DNA of 64,000 nucleotides, from assembly GCF_024622975.1 (NCBI RefSeq), contig NZ_JANJZT010000012.1:1-64000 (forward strand). Direction: 5' to 3'. The stretch comes from Blautia caecimuris (GTDB taxonomy: Bacteria > Bacillota > Clostridia > Lachnospirales > Lachnospiraceae). This document shows positions 53,138 through 62,319 of the stretch, one piece after another. Position 1 is the first letter of the stretch, and every line of letters begins with the position of its first letter. The translations under genes were made by a program, and so were the position numbers. Under the pieces are notes generated by a model. The model did not search any database and was not told the DNA's origin. It worked only from the letters and a program-made list of their open reading frames with translations.

Positions 53138-53166
53138 GCCCCCGGTATCGCTGTGATGCCGGGGGC
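53138..53166. terminator. Convergent terminator between kinase and nagA
   Basis: GCCCCCGG (53138-53145) / CCGGGGGC (53159-53166) with an inner TATC/GATG partial pairing. It works for both directions. Confidence 0.75.
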
Positions 53167-53177
53167 GCTTTATGGTA

Positions 53178-54281
53178 TCAGAATACTTTTATGAGATTAT
53201 AGGAATCGTCTACAAGCAGAACATCTGCATATTTGCCCGGAGTAAGGGAACCTACTTTGTCATAGACATGAATACTTTTGGCAGGATTTCTGGTAGCTGC
53301 AAAAATAGCTGTGGATTCAGGGATACCGAATTCCATGGCTTTTTTCATGCAGTCAAAAAGATTTGTTGCAGATCCGGCAATGGTACCGTTGGACAGAGTT
53401 GCCAGACGGTCTTTCATGGTAACTTCCTGGCCGCCCAGTTCATAGGTGCCATTTTCCATTCCGGTTGCCATCATAGAGTCGCTGACCAGAACAACACGCT
53501 CGTCACCAAACATTTTAAAGGTAGTGCGCACAACACATGGATGAATGTGGAAACCGTCACAGATCAGCTCTACCATGCAGTCCTCACTGTCACATGCGGC
53601 TCCGATCACGCCAGGATCTCTGTGAGCAAAAGGAGGCATTGCGTTATAGAGATGTGTTACGTGATTTACACCAAGCTCCATGGCTTTTCTGGCACAGTCG
53701 TAATCTGCTGTAGTATGTCCGATGGAAATTACTACTTCGTCCTTTGCAGCCTGAATAAATTCAAAGGCGCGGTCTACATTAGGAGCAAGTGTTACCAGTC
53801 TGATCTGGTTTCCGGAAGCCTCGTTGCACTGACGGAAAAAGGATACGTCAGGAACACTGATATACTCAGCGGCCTGAGCGCCTTTTTTGGCAATGTCGAT
53901 CAGCGGGCCTTCCATATTAACGCCAATAATGCGGGCAAGCTTATCGTCCGGTTCCACCTTTGTTGCGGTGGCAAAGATGTCCATAAGTCTGTCCTTTGCA
54001 AGTGTCATGGAAGTAGGACAGTAGGAGGTGATTCCGTGTTCTTTTTCATATTTCAGAATTACTTTCAGGCCTTCCGGGTCGGCATCGCAGAAATCATGTC
54101 CGAAAGCGCCGTGGCTGTGAACGTCCACCAGTCCGGGAAGAACCGTTAACCCTTCAGCGTCGTATTCGGTTTTGTCAGATACTTCTGTCTCGGAAGCAGC
54201 CAGTCTGCCATTTTCAATGTACAGATCTTTTTTTACAAAGCTTCCGTCTTCCTGAAATACAAGTCCGTTTTTAATAATCAT
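53178..54281 (-). CDS. nagA: N-acetylglucosamine-6-phosphate deacetylase
   Basis: A 367-residue amidohydrolase that converts GlcNAc-6-P to glucosamine-6-P. The metal ligands are seen in DVHSHGAFGHDF, the GVNMEGPLI glutamate, SIGHTTADY and THLYNAMPPFAHRDPG, and the catalytic Asp is in LVSDSMMATG. It is divergent from the nan operon and consumes its product (ManNAc-6-P epimerised to GlcNAc-6-P). No nagB is in the window. Confidence 0.95.
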   Translation of the reverse strand: MIIKNGLVFQEDGSFVKKDLYIENGRLAASETEVSDKTEYDAEGLTVLPGLVDVHSHGAFGHDFCDADPEGLKVILKYEKEHGITSYCPTSMTLAKDRLMDIFATATKVEPDDKLARIIGVNMEGPLIDIAKKGAQAAEYISVPDVSFFRQCNEASGNQIRLVTLAPNVDRAFEFIQAAKDEVVISIGHTTADYDCARKAMELGVNHVTHLYNAMPPFAHRDPGVIGAACDSEDCMVELICDGFHIHPCVVRTTFKMFGDERVVLVSDSMMATGMENGTYELGGQEVTMKDRLATLSNGTIAGSATNLFDCMKKAMEFGIPESTAIFAATRNPAKSIHVYDKVGSLTPGKYADVLLVDDSYNLIKVF

Positions 54282-54373
54282 AATATTATCTCCTTGATTT
54301 TTAAGATGCAGTTATGCTGATGATTCTATTATAAGTCTTTGACAAAATTAATTCAATCTGAAGATTATAAAGA

Positions 54374-54512
54374 GAAAGAACTTTCAAAGTGCATACATAT
54401 TTGAAAAAATTATACAAAAAATAGATAGTAAAATTGTGCGAGATGCTGAATAGGATGAAAGAACTTTCTTAAAATAAAAATCTATTGAAAAAACTTTCGA
54501 AAGCGTTATACT
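54374..54512 (+). promoter_or_regulatory. nan promoter with three palindromic operator copies
   Basis: GAAAGAACTTTC occurs perfectly at 54374-54385 and 54457-54468, and as GAAAAAACTTTC at 54487-54498. Each is a GAAAG/CTTTC dyad. The third overlaps a promoter TTGAAA (54485-54490), 16 bases, TATACT (54507-54512), and the three occupy the gap shared with nagA. An RpiR-family regulator is encoded in the operon and is the likely ligand. Confidence 0.7.
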
Positions 54513-54548
54513 ATGTGCAGAAATTGCGAAAGCGGAAAGGAGAGCACG

Positions 54549-55247
54549 ATGGAAAAAAAATTAGAGCAGATCAAGGGACATCTGATAGTATCCTGTCAGG
54601 CGCTTCCTCATGAGCCTCTTCATTCTTCCTTTATTATGGGCAGAATGGCAAGAGCGGCAGCGGAAGGAGGAGCAATGGGAATCCGGGCCAATACCAGGGA
54701 GGATATTGAGGAAATCAAAAAGAACGTAGATCTTCCTGTTATTGGAATTGTAAAAAGAGATTATCCGGACAGCAAGGTGTATATTACTCCTACCATGAAG
54801 GAAATTGATGAGCTTATGGAAGTAAAGCCGGAAATTATAGCTGTTGACGCTACCATTTCTTTAAGACCGGGAAATGTGACTCTGGATGAATTTTACCATC
54901 AGATCCGTGAAAAATATCCGGAGCAGATGCTTATGGCAGACTGTTCTACAGTAGAAGAGGCGCTTCATGCAGACGAGCTTGGATTTGATTTTATTGGAAC
55001 GACTATGGTTGGCTATACAGAGCAGAGTAAGGGAGACAGGATCGAGGCTAATGACTTTGAGATCATCCGTACAATTTTAAGTAAGGTAAAACATCATGTG
55101 ATCGCAGAAGGAAATATCAACACACCGGAAAAAGCCAGAAGAGTGGTGGAACTGGGCTGTTACAGTGTGGTTGTAGGTTCTATTATCACAAGACCTCAGC
55201 TGATTACAAAATCTTTTACAGAAGAAATGAAAAAAGCAGAGAAATAA
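54549..55247 (+). CDS. nanE: N-acetylmannosamine-6-phosphate 2-epimerase
   Basis: A 232-residue TIM-barrel epimerase turning ManNAc-6-P into GlcNAc-6-P. VSCQALPHEPLHSS (about 13-26), GIVKRDYPDS with the catalytic lysine, and the C-terminal VVGSIITRPQ are typical. ATG at 54549 with AAAGGAG 7 bases upstream; earlier in-frame codons lie in the promoter region. Confidence 0.95.
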   Translation: MEKKLEQIKGHLIVSCQALPHEPLHSSFIMGRMARAAAEGGAMGIRANTREDIEEIKKNVDLPVIGIVKRDYPDSKVYITPTMKEIDELMEVKPEIIAVDATISLRPGNVTLDEFYHQIREKYPEQMLMADCSTVEEALHADELGFDFIGTTMVGYTEQSKGDRIEANDFEIIRTILSKVKHHVIAEGNINTPEKARRVVELGCYSVVVGSIITRPQLITKSFTEEMKKAEK

Positions 55248-55280
55248 ATCATAAGGGAATACCCCAGGAGGAATGTTATT

Positions 55281-56210
55281 ATGAGTAAATTGGATAAGTA
55301 TAAAGGAATTATTCCGGCTTTTTATGCATGCTATGACGCAGAAGGCAATGTAAGTCCGGAAGGTGTTCGCGCTCTCACCCGTTATTATATTGACAAGGGA
55401 GTAAAGGGCGTTTATGTAAATGGTTCTTCAGGCGAATGTATTTATCAGAGTGTAGAAGAACGTAAGCTTATCATCGAAAACGTAATGGCTGTGGCAAAAG
55501 GAAAATTAACCGTGATCAACCATGTTGCCTGCAACAATACGAAGGACAGTGTGGAGCTTGCAAAGCATTCTGAAAGCGTAGGAGTTGATGCGATTGCGTC
55601 CATTCCGCCTATTTATTTCAGACTTCCGGAGTACTCTATTGCAGCGTACTGGAATGAGATCAGCGAGGCAGCGCCGAACACAGACTTTATTATTTATAAC
55701 ATTCCTCAGCTTGCAGGAACAGCGCTTACAATGAGCCTGTTTGCAGAAATGATGAAAAATCCAAGAGTAGTGGGCGTAAAAAATTCTTCCATGCCTACAC
55801 AGGATATCCAGATGTTTAAATCAGCAGGGAAGGCTGCAAAGGGCGAGTTTGTAGTATTTAACGGCCCGGATGAGCAGTTTGTGGCAGGACGTGCAATTGG
55901 CGCTGACGGAGGAATCGGCGGAACCTATGGAGTGATGCCGGAACTGTTCCTGAAATTAAATGAACTGATCGTAGCCGGCGAAAGAGATACTGCAGCAGCT
56001 CTTCAGTATGACATTAATGAGATTATTTACAAAATGTGCTCCAGCCATGCAAACATGTATGCAGTGGCAAAAGAGATTCTCCGCATAAATGAAAATGTAG
56101 ACCTGGGCGGTGTGCGTAAGCCTCTTGAAAATCTTCAGGAAGCCGATAAGGCGGTTGCAGCAGAGGCAGCAGCAATGATAAAAGCAGCAAAGGATAAATA
56201 TCTGGCTTAA
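55281..56210 (+). CDS. nanA: N-acetylneuraminate lyase / DHDPS-family aldolase
   Basis: A 309-residue class I aldolase of the DapA/NanA family. GSSGE (48-52) binds the keto-acid carboxylate, Tyr139 is the catalytic tyrosine (IIYNIP) and Lys167 in VGVKNSS forms the Schiff base. Context (nanE, nanK, transporter) assigns it to sialic acid cleavage to ManNAc and pyruvate rather than to lysine synthesis. Confidence 0.9.
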   Translation: MSKLDKYKGIIPAFYACYDAEGNVSPEGVRALTRYYIDKGVKGVYVNGSSGECIYQSVEERKLIIENVMAVAKGKLTVINHVACNNTKDSVELAKHSESVGVDAIASIPPIYFRLPEYSIAAYWNEISEAAPNTDFIIYNIPQLAGTALTMSLFAEMMKNPRVVGVKNSSMPTQDIQMFKSAGKAAKGEFVVFNGPDEQFVAGRAIGADGGIGGTYGVMPELFLKLNELIVAGERDTAAALQYDINEIIYKMCSSHANMYAVAKEILRINENVDLGGVRKPLENLQEADKAVAAEAAAMIKAAKDKYLA

Positions 56211-56235
56211 ATGCCAGATGAGAGGGAGGTAATTT

Positions 56236-57747
56236 ATGCAGGGATTTACAGTGATTGATCTTGTTATTCTGATCGTATATCTGGCTGCGGTTTTGTTTGC
56301 AGGCCTTCATTTTGCAAAAAAAGAAATGAAGGGAAAAGAATACTTTAAGGGTGACGGAACAGTGCCGTGGTGGGTAACTTCTGTTTCCATTTTTGCAACA
56401 CTTTTAAGCCCGATCTCTTTCCTGTCTCTGGCAGGAAACTCGTATGCGGGAACATGGATCATGTGGTTTGCACAGCTTGGCATGCTTCTGGCAATTCCGG
56501 TAACCATCCGTTTCTTCCTGCCAATTTACAGCAAGCTGGATATTGATACTGCCTATCATTATCTGGAACTGCGTTTTAAAAGCAAAGGACTCCGTGTTCT
56601 GGGCGCAGTAATGTTTATTGTATATCAGATCGGACGTATGTCCATTATTATGTATCTGCCGTGTATGGTGCTGTCAAATCTTATGGGAATCAATGTAAAT
56701 ATCCTGATCATTATCATGGGTGTGATCGCGATTATCTATTCCTATACAGGCGGACTGAAATCCGTACTCTGGACAGATTTTATCCAGGGATCCGTACTTC
56801 TGATCGGCGTTACCTTTGGCCTGTTTTTCCTGCTGTTTCATATTGACGGCGGACTCGGAGCGATTTTCCATGAGTTTACTGCAGGCCACAAATTCCTGGC
56901 AGCAGATCAGCCTATATTTGATGCAAATATTCTGAAAGACAGTGTATTTCTTCTTATCATAGGCGCCGGATTCAATACAATGGGTTCTTATGTATCCAGC
57001 CAGGATATTGTACAGCGTTTTACAACTACAACAGACAGAAAAAAACTGAACAAGATGATGCTTGCAAACGGAGCGCTTTCCATTTTTATTGCAACAGTAT
57101 TCTATCTTATCGGAACAGGCTTATATGTGTTCTACAATGTACAGGGAAATCAGCTTCCTCCGGCAGCGCAGCAGGATCAGATCTTTGCATCCTGGATCGC
57201 GTTTGAGCTTCCGGTAGGTATTACGGGTCTTCTTCTTGCAGCAATCTATGCAGCGGCACAGTCTACTCTGTCCACAGGTCTGAACTCTGTGGCATCCAGC
57301 TGGACACTGGATATCCAGGAGAGACTTTCCAAGAAGAAGCTCAGCTTTGAGACACAGACAAAGATCGGTCAGTATGTATCTCTTGTTGTAGGTATTTTCT
57401 CCATTATTGTTGCCATGGTACTGGCAAACGGCGGAGTAAAATCTGCTTACGAGTGGTTTAACGGATTTATGGGACTGGTTCTCGGAATTCTGATCGGAAC
57501 CTTTATTCTTGGCGCATTTACAAAGGTAGCAAATACTTTTGGCGCAACTGTAGCGTTTATTGCGGCTTCTGCAGTTATGATCTACATTAAATATTTTATT
57601 CCTGCAGACAGAGTATCTATCTGGTCCTACTCAATTATTTCTATTGCAGTATCTCTGGTGGTAGGTATTCCTGCAAGTATGATCTGGAGAAAAATAAAAG
57701 GAGATCAGTCAAAGCCGGCTCCCAATACAACTATTTACAAACATTAA
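56236..57747 (+). CDS. Sodium:solute symporter, probable sialic acid importer
   Basis: A 503-residue SSS-family transporter with about 13 helices. The N-terminal segment TVIDLVILIVYLAAVLFAG and the AQSTLSTGLNSVASSW helix are typical of the family. SSS proteins are one of the known sialic acid uptake routes (NanT/SiaT type), and the position between nanA and the YhcH gene makes sialic acid the likely substrate. Sequence alone does not prove it. Confidence 0.88.
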   Translation: MQGFTVIDLVILIVYLAAVLFAGLHFAKKEMKGKEYFKGDGTVPWWVTSVSIFATLLSPISFLSLAGNSYAGTWIMWFAQLGMLLAIPVTIRFFLPIYSKLDIDTAYHYLELRFKSKGLRVLGAVMFIVYQIGRMSIIMYLPCMVLSNLMGINVNILIIIMGVIAIIYSYTGGLKSVLWTDFIQGSVLLIGVTFGLFFLLFHIDGGLGAIFHEFTAGHKFLAADQPIFDANILKDSVFLLIIGAGFNTMGSYVSSQDIVQRFTTTTDRKKLNKMMLANGALSIFIATVFYLIGTGLYVFYNVQGNQLPPAAQQDQIFASWIAFELPVGITGLLLAAIYAAAQSTLSTGLNSVASSWTLDIQERLSKKKLSFETQTKIGQYVSLVVGIFSIIVAMVLANGGVKSAYEWFNGFMGLVLGILIGTFILGAFTKVANTFGATVAFIAASAVMIYIKYFIPADRVSIWSYSIISIAVSLVVGIPASMIWRKIKGDQSKPAPNTTIYKH

Positions 57748-57759
57748 TCAGCAGCACAG

Positions 57760-57799
57760 AATCAGCCTGGTCTTTCTTCTAAGCAAGTCCAGGCTGATT
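57760..57799 (+). terminator. Intercistronic hairpin
   Basis: Perfect 11-bp stem AATCAGCCTGG (57760-57770) / CCAGGCTGATT (57789-57799) with an 18-base loop, followed by ATTTCAATAA. Weak T tail; may attenuate or stabilise the mRNA. Confidence 0.5.
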
Positions 57800-57828
57800 A
57801 TTTCAATAAAAAACAGGAGGAAAATAAA

Positions 57829-58281
57829 ATGATATTTGGAAATATAAAAGACGTTGAGGAATATGGATTTCTGGAGGAAAACGTATTAAAATGTTTAGAG
57901 TATGCAAAAAATAATGAACTTGTGGATTTTGAAAAAGGAAGTCATGAAATAGAGGGTGACAACCTGTTTGTTAATATTGTAGAATATGAGACAACAACAC
58001 CGGAAAACAGAATCTGGGAAGCGCATCGCCAGTATCTGGATCTTCATCTGATGCTGAAGGGAACAGAGGAGATTGATGTGAACTTTATTGACAATATGGT
58101 ACAGAAGGAATTTGTGGAAAAAGATGATTTTCTTCCTCTGGAAGGAGAAAAAAACAGCCATGTAGTTCTTTCTGCCGGTGATTTCCTGATCTGTTATCCA
58201 AAAGACGGACACAGAACAGCTATACAGGTAAACGGACCTGAACAGATCAAAAAGGCTATTTTTAAGATCAGAATTAAATAA
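57829..58281 (+). CDS. YhcH/YjgK/YiaL-family protein, probable sialic acid anomerase
   Basis: A 150-residue single-domain beta-sandwich protein. HRQYLDLHLMLKGTEEIDV and the C-terminal FLICYPKDGHRTAIQ carry the metal-site histidines and glutamate. Homologues in nan operons (NanQ/YhcH) speed up anomer exchange of sialic acid. AGGAGG ribosome site. Confidence 0.88.
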   Translation: MIFGNIKDVEEYGFLEENVLKCLEYAKNNELVDFEKGSHEIEGDNLFVNIVEYETTTPENRIWEAHRQYLDLHLMLKGTEEIDVNFIDNMVQKEFVEKDDFLPLEGEKNSHVVLSAGDFLICYPKDGHRTAIQVNGPEQIKKAIFKIRIK

Positions 58282-58308
58282 TCAGTAAACAGATAAAGGA
58301 GCGGCAGG

Positions 58309-59193
58309 ATGAAGGAATATATCTGTATTGATATTGGAGGCACTTCTATAAAGCACGGCGTGGTACGAGAGGACGGAACCTTTGCTGTTACAGGAGAAAT
58401 GCCCACACAGGCCATGGAATATGGCGGCCCCGGGATTATGGAAAAAGCAAAGAAGATCGTTGAAGTTTACAGGGAAGAGTATCAGCCGGAAGGAATCTGC
58501 ATTTCCACAGCCGGAATGGTAGACTGCGAGAAAGGAAAAATTACTTATGCAGCTCCTCTGATCCCCAACTATACAGGCACAGAAATTAAAAAAACACTGG
58601 AAGATCTGTATGGGATTCCCTGTGAAGTAGAAAACGATGTAAACTGCGCCGGCCTTGCAGAACATTTTGCCGGAGCATCAAAAGGAAGCAGCATCAGTCT
58701 TTGCCTTACTATTGGTACAGGGATCGGCGGAGCTATTATCATTGACGGAAAAGTATTTCACGGATTTTCCGGAAGCGGATGTGAGGTAGGCTATATGCAT
58801 CTTCCGGGAGGCGAATTTCAGGACCTGGGAGCAAGCAGTATCCTTGTAAAAAAGACAGCGGAATATAAGCGCATAGATCCTGCATCCATCAATGGCAAAT
58901 ATGTATTTGAACAGGCAAAGCAGGGAGACTCTGACTGTATACGCGCCATTCAGGAAATGTGTGAGGTTCTGGGAATGGGGATCGCAAACATCTGCTATGT
59001 AGTGAATCCGGAGGTAGTAGTTCTGGGAGGCGGAATTATGGCGCAGAAAGAATATCTGAAAGATATTCTGAGAGAAAGCCTTGATAAATATCTGATTCCG
59101 TCAGTTGCCCGGCATACCCGGATGGAGTTTGCACAGAATCAGAATCAGGCAGGAATGCTGGGAGCCTATTATCATTTTCGGTCAAGACACTAA
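58309..59193 (+). CDS. nanK: ROK-family kinase, probable N-acetylmannosamine kinase
   Basis: A 294-residue sugar kinase. The N-terminal phosphate loop is CIDIGGTSIKHGVV (4-17), then ENDVNCAGLAEH with the catalytic Asp, and GTGIGGAIIIDG. The zinc-binding CxCGxxGC motif of classical ROK kinases is absent; the region reads GGEFQDLGAS instead. Context makes ManNAc the expected substrate. Confidence 0.88.
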   Translation: MKEYICIDIGGTSIKHGVVREDGTFAVTGEMPTQAMEYGGPGIMEKAKKIVEVYREEYQPEGICISTAGMVDCEKGKITYAAPLIPNYTGTEIKKTLEDLYGIPCEVENDVNCAGLAEHFAGASKGSSISLCLTIGTGIGGAIIIDGKVFHGFSGSGCEVGYMHLPGGEFQDLGASSILVKKTAEYKRIDPASINGKYVFEQAKQGDSDCIRAIQEMCEVLGMGIANICYVVNPEVVVLGGGIMAQKEYLKDILRESLDKYLIPSVARHTRMEFAQNQNQAGMLGAYYHFRSRH

Positions 59194-59234
59194 GGAACTG
59201 TCAGCCGCACATAAACCGGAAGAGGAGGGGGAGC

Positions 59235-60044
59235 ATGGAAAATATTATTCCGCAGATGGAAGCTATTTACAGCAGCTTTACACCTTTGGAAAAAACAATA
59301 GCGGATTTTTTTATCCATAATGATGAGAAAAAAGATCTGTCATCAAAAAGTGTGTCAAAAAAGCTTTTTGTGTCAGAAGCCTCCCTGTCCAGATTTGCAA
59401 AAAAATGCGGTTATAAAGGGTATCGGGAGTTTATTTTCTGTTACAAACAGTACGAATCGGGAATGAACAGGCAGCAGGCCAGCGATAATATCAAGCTTGT
59501 TTTTAACAGCTATCAGGAACTTCTGAATAAAAGCTATTCTCTGATCGATGAAGCCCAGATAGAACGTATCGTAAAGATCCTGACAGAAAAAAAGAGAATT
59601 TATGTATATGGAAAAGGCAGCTCCGGTACAGTTGGAACAGAGATGAAGCTTCGGTTTATGCGCATCGGAGTAAATATTGAAGCCATCACAGACGAGCATA
59701 TTATGAAAATGAACTCAGTTCTGCTGGATGGGGAGTGCGGCGTTATAGGAATCAGTATCAGCGGAAAAACAGAGACTGTTATAGATTCGCTTAAAGCAGC
59801 AAAAAAATGCGGTGCAGCCGTAGTACTTATGACATCCCGTAAAGAAAAGAAGTTTGAAGATTTCTGTGATGAGATCATGCTGTTTGCAGTGAAGGAAAAT
59901 CTGGAAAGAGGAAAAGATATTTCTCCTCAGTTTCCCATTCTTGTTATGATTGATATGCTGTATTCCAGAATACTCCGGACAGAAGGCTTCAGAAGAAGAG
60001 AAACTCTCCATGAATATACAATGGAAGCGTTGGACGAAAAATAA
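59235..60044 (+). CDS. RpiR-family transcriptional regulator
   Basis: A 269-residue regulator. N-terminal helix-turn-helix (about 1-77, SSKSVSKKLFVSEASLSRF) and a C-terminal SIS sugar-phosphate domain (about 115-245, YVYGKGSSGTVG). Last gene of the nan operon; a ManNAc-6-P or GlcNAc-6-P effector would fit. Likely binds the GAAAGAACTTTC sites before nanE. Confidence 0.9.
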   Translation: MENIIPQMEAIYSSFTPLEKTIADFFIHNDEKKDLSSKSVSKKLFVSEASLSRFAKKCGYKGYREFIFCYKQYESGMNRQQASDNIKLVFNSYQELLNKSYSLIDEAQIERIVKILTEKKRIYVYGKGSSGTVGTEMKLRFMRIGVNIEAITDEHIMKMNSVLLDGECGVIGISISGKTETVIDSLKAAKKCGAAVVLMTSRKEKKFEDFCDEIMLFAVKENLERGKDISPQFPILVMIDMLYSRILRTEGFRRRETLHEYTMEALDEK

Positions 60045-60059
60045 CAGGTGGTTCAGAGG

Positions 60060-60089
60060 GCGACCGGTCATTATGACTGGTCGCTTTTT
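60060..60089 (+). terminator. nan operon terminator
   Basis: GCGACCGGTCA (60060-60070) / TGACTGGTCGC (60074-60084), 11 pairs with one G-U, loop TTA, then TTTTT. Confidence 0.85.
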
Positions 60090-60257
60090 ATATACAAATC
60101 CGGAAGGGCATGTAACTGCGTGCAGTGAAGAGACTGGCAGGAGGGAAAGGCGCAGGCTCTGGTCAGTTTGCTGTGGGCATAACAATAAAAGTAGTTCAGG
60201 GGCAGGAAATTGTGATATATTTGCAGAAAAAGAAAGGCTTATAAGGGAGGAGCACAT

Positions 60258-61259
60258 ATGAAGGCAGGTAAATTAAACGGACAGATAACAATAGGAGTAT
60301 TTTCATCTTCATCTCCTGTTTCGGCAACAGTTCCGGTACGTTATGACCGGGGCATAGAGTATTTAAAGTCCAGAGGCTATGAGATGATACACGGAAGTTT
60401 ACAGGGAAAACAGGATTTTTACAGATCAGGAACTATTCAGCAGCGGGCAGAGGAATTTAATAATCTGCTGTATAACGAAAAAGTGCAGATTTTGATGGCA
60501 TCCATTGGAGGAAATAACACAAATTCGATTCTTCCGTATATTGATTATGAATATTTGAAAAAACATCCGAAAATAATTATCGGGTATTCAGATACCACTG
60601 CGCTGCTTCTTGCCATTTATGCGAAAACCGGACTGGTGACATTTTACGGTCCTGCAGTAGCGTCTTCCTTTGGGGAGCTGCCGCCTTTTGTGGACCGGAC
60701 TTTTGAGTACTTTGATTCCATGGTAAAAGGCAGGATCACCTGTCCCTATGATTATCCGATGCCGGAGTTCTGGACAGATGAATTTATTAAATGGGATGAA
60801 CAGGATCGTTCAAAGGCACAGTACAAAAATGACTGGATCTGCGTAAAGACGGGAATATGTCAGGGAAGGCTCATCGGTGGAAACTTGAATACCATGGAGG
60901 GATTTTTTGGAACAGAGTATATGCCTGAGATCCGGAAGGGAGATATTTTGTTTATAGAGGATTCCCTGAAGGATGCATGTACCATTGAGCGTTCCTTCTC
61001 ATTGCTGAGGCTTGCCGGAGTATTTGACAGGGTAAGTGGAATTATCCTGGGAAAACATGAGAAATTTGACGATAACGGAACAGGAAGAAAGCCTTACGAA
61101 ATTCTGCAGGAGGTTCTGGGAGAAACAGAGATTCCGGTTCTGGCAGAGTTTGACTGCTGTCATACACATCCCATGTTTACACTGCCTCTTGGCTGCCAGG
61201 TAAGACTGGATGCGGAGAATAAAACTGTTTCCCTGCTGGAAAGTCCGTTTGTACAGTGA
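60258..61259 (+). CDS. S66-family peptidase (LD-carboxypeptidase / MccF-like)
   Basis: A 333-residue serine peptidase of family S66. The nucleophile is in GYSDTTALLLAI (about residue 114), the glutamate and histidine in the C-terminal half (FIEDSLKDA, CCHTHPMFTLPLG). LdcA removes D-Ala from murein tetrapeptides during recycling; MccF relatives cleave acyl-adenylate amides. It is separated from the nan operon by a terminator. AAGGGAGG ribosome site. Confidence 0.88.
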   Translation: MKAGKLNGQITIGVFSSSSPVSATVPVRYDRGIEYLKSRGYEMIHGSLQGKQDFYRSGTIQQRAEEFNNLLYNEKVQILMASIGGNNTNSILPYIDYEYLKKHPKIIIGYSDTTALLLAIYAKTGLVTFYGPAVASSFGELPPFVDRTFEYFDSMVKGRITCPYDYPMPEFWTDEFIKWDEQDRSKAQYKNDWICVKTGICQGRLIGGNLNTMEGFFGTEYMPEIRKGDILFIEDSLKDACTIERSFSLLRLAGVFDRVSGIILGKHEKFDDNGTGRKPYEILQEVLGETEIPVLAEFDCCHTHPMFTLPLGCQVRLDAENKTVSLLESPFVQ

Positions 61260-61507
61260 GATCGGAGAAGGCAGTTTCTTTTTTTACATTTGTGAAGGCG
61301 TCTGAGGTAAAGGATGTGAAAAAGTATAATCATGCAGTGTCAGTTTTGTGGAGTGCAGGTACAGTTTTATTTGAAATACTGGGGATTCCGCTGCTGTTTA
61401 TCAGGCAGAATTCGCCCTGGGCAATTTTTCTGGTGCTGGGAACAATGTTCTGGGTAATAGGAATCAGCGTTGCGTATATGCGGATTGAAGCCAGGTATAA
61501 AAAGTAA
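61256..61507 (+). CDS. Small membrane protein, possibly truncated
   Basis: An 83-residue protein with two transmembrane helices (about 30-50 and 54-74). Its GTG start overlaps the stop of the S66 gene (GTGA), suggesting coupled translation. VSFFTFVKASEVKDVKKYNHAVSVLW resembles the middle of a small two/three-helix Lachnospiraceae membrane family (DUF3784-like, from memory) whose members often have an extra N-terminal helix. That helix is missing here. Function unknown. Confidence 0.6.
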   Translation: MRSEKAVSFFTFVKASEVKDVKKYNHAVSVLWSAGTVLFEILGIPLLFIRQNSPWAIFLVLGTMFWVIGISVAYMRIEARYKK

Positions 61508-61576
61508 AGCCGGGCAGGCAGGAGGCACAGACGGCATCTGAAAGCCGGGGGAAAATCAGGATGTAAAGTCAGTTCG

Positions 61577-62161
61577 GGAGAATTTCTCTCAGGGTTTTAT
61601 AAAGATGACAAACTTCTTCCGGTAATTACGCTTGTAATTCACTTTGGACCAGAGGAATGGGATGCTCCAATGGGGCTGCATGATATGATAAAGATTGAAG
61701 ATCCGGAACTTTTATCATACATTCCAGACTACAGGATTAATCTGATCTCCCCATATAGTATTTCGGATATAAGCCTGGATCAGTTTCATACCAGCCTCCG
61801 GGAAGTGATTTTATTTATTAAATATTCAAAAGATAAAAACCGGCTTCGCAAAATTGTAACTGCAGATCCACATTTTTTGTCTGTGGACAGGAAAGCCGGA
61901 CAGGTGATAAAGATACTGACAGGAAGTGATTTTGAGATCAGGGAAGAGGAGGAAAAAATTGATATGTGTAAGGCTCTTGAGGATCTTAAGGAAGAAGGGC
62001 GTCAGGAAGGGTGGCAGGAAGGACGCCAGGATGGCATTAGAAAGCTCATCCTGAAAATACTGGCCAAAAACCAGTTTTCTTATGAGGAAATTGCAGACAT
62101 GACAGAAATGTCTGTAGAGGAAATCATGGAAATTGACAGGTCAGCTGCCGGACAGCAGTAA
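61577..62161 (+). pseudogene. Truncated PD-(D/E)XK nuclease / Rpn-type transposase
   Basis: The frame is open from 61508 but has no start codon before ATG 61670. Yet recognisable homology starts upstream of that ATG (GEFLSGFYKDDKLLPVITLV, then IHFGPEEWD), so the N-terminal roughly 100-150 residues are gone. The C-terminal part ends in the usual helical tail with repeated EGRQEGWQEGRQDGIRK and a short helix-turn-helix-like end. Intact relatives are recombination-promoting nuclease/putative transposases of about 280-320 residues. No flanking inverted repeats are visible. Confidence 0.7.
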
Positions 62162-62242
62162 AAGGTTCGGATAAACAAAGTTTTATCTTGGGTAAAGCAT
62201 GTATTTTGGGGCTGTTTTCTGCTGAAATCATGAAAATGTAAT

Positions 62243-62271
62243 TTGCTAAATCCTTATAAATATGCTAGTAT
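62243..62271 (+). promoter_or_regulatory. metG promoter
   Basis: TTGCTA (62243-62248), 17 bases, TAGTAT (62266-62271) with TGC before it (extended -10). Confidence 0.5.
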
Positions 62272-62289
62272 TTAAAGAGCGATTCGTAC

Positions 62290-62319
62290 CTGTCAGGCAT
62301 TGGCATGTCTGCCTGACAG
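62290..62319 (+). other. Leader hairpin upstream of metG
   Basis: Perfect 10-bp stem CTGTCAGGCA (62290-62299) / TGCCTGACAG (62310-62319) with a 10-base loop, about 12 bases into the predicted transcript. It has no T-run, so it is probably a 5' stabilising hairpin rather than a terminator. No T-box elements are seen. Confidence 0.5.

Noticed and set aside
53172-54149. 325-residue plus-strand open frame opposite nagA
   Set aside because: Antisense shadow of a well-conserved gene; no ribosome site, Cys/His-rich nonsense composition.
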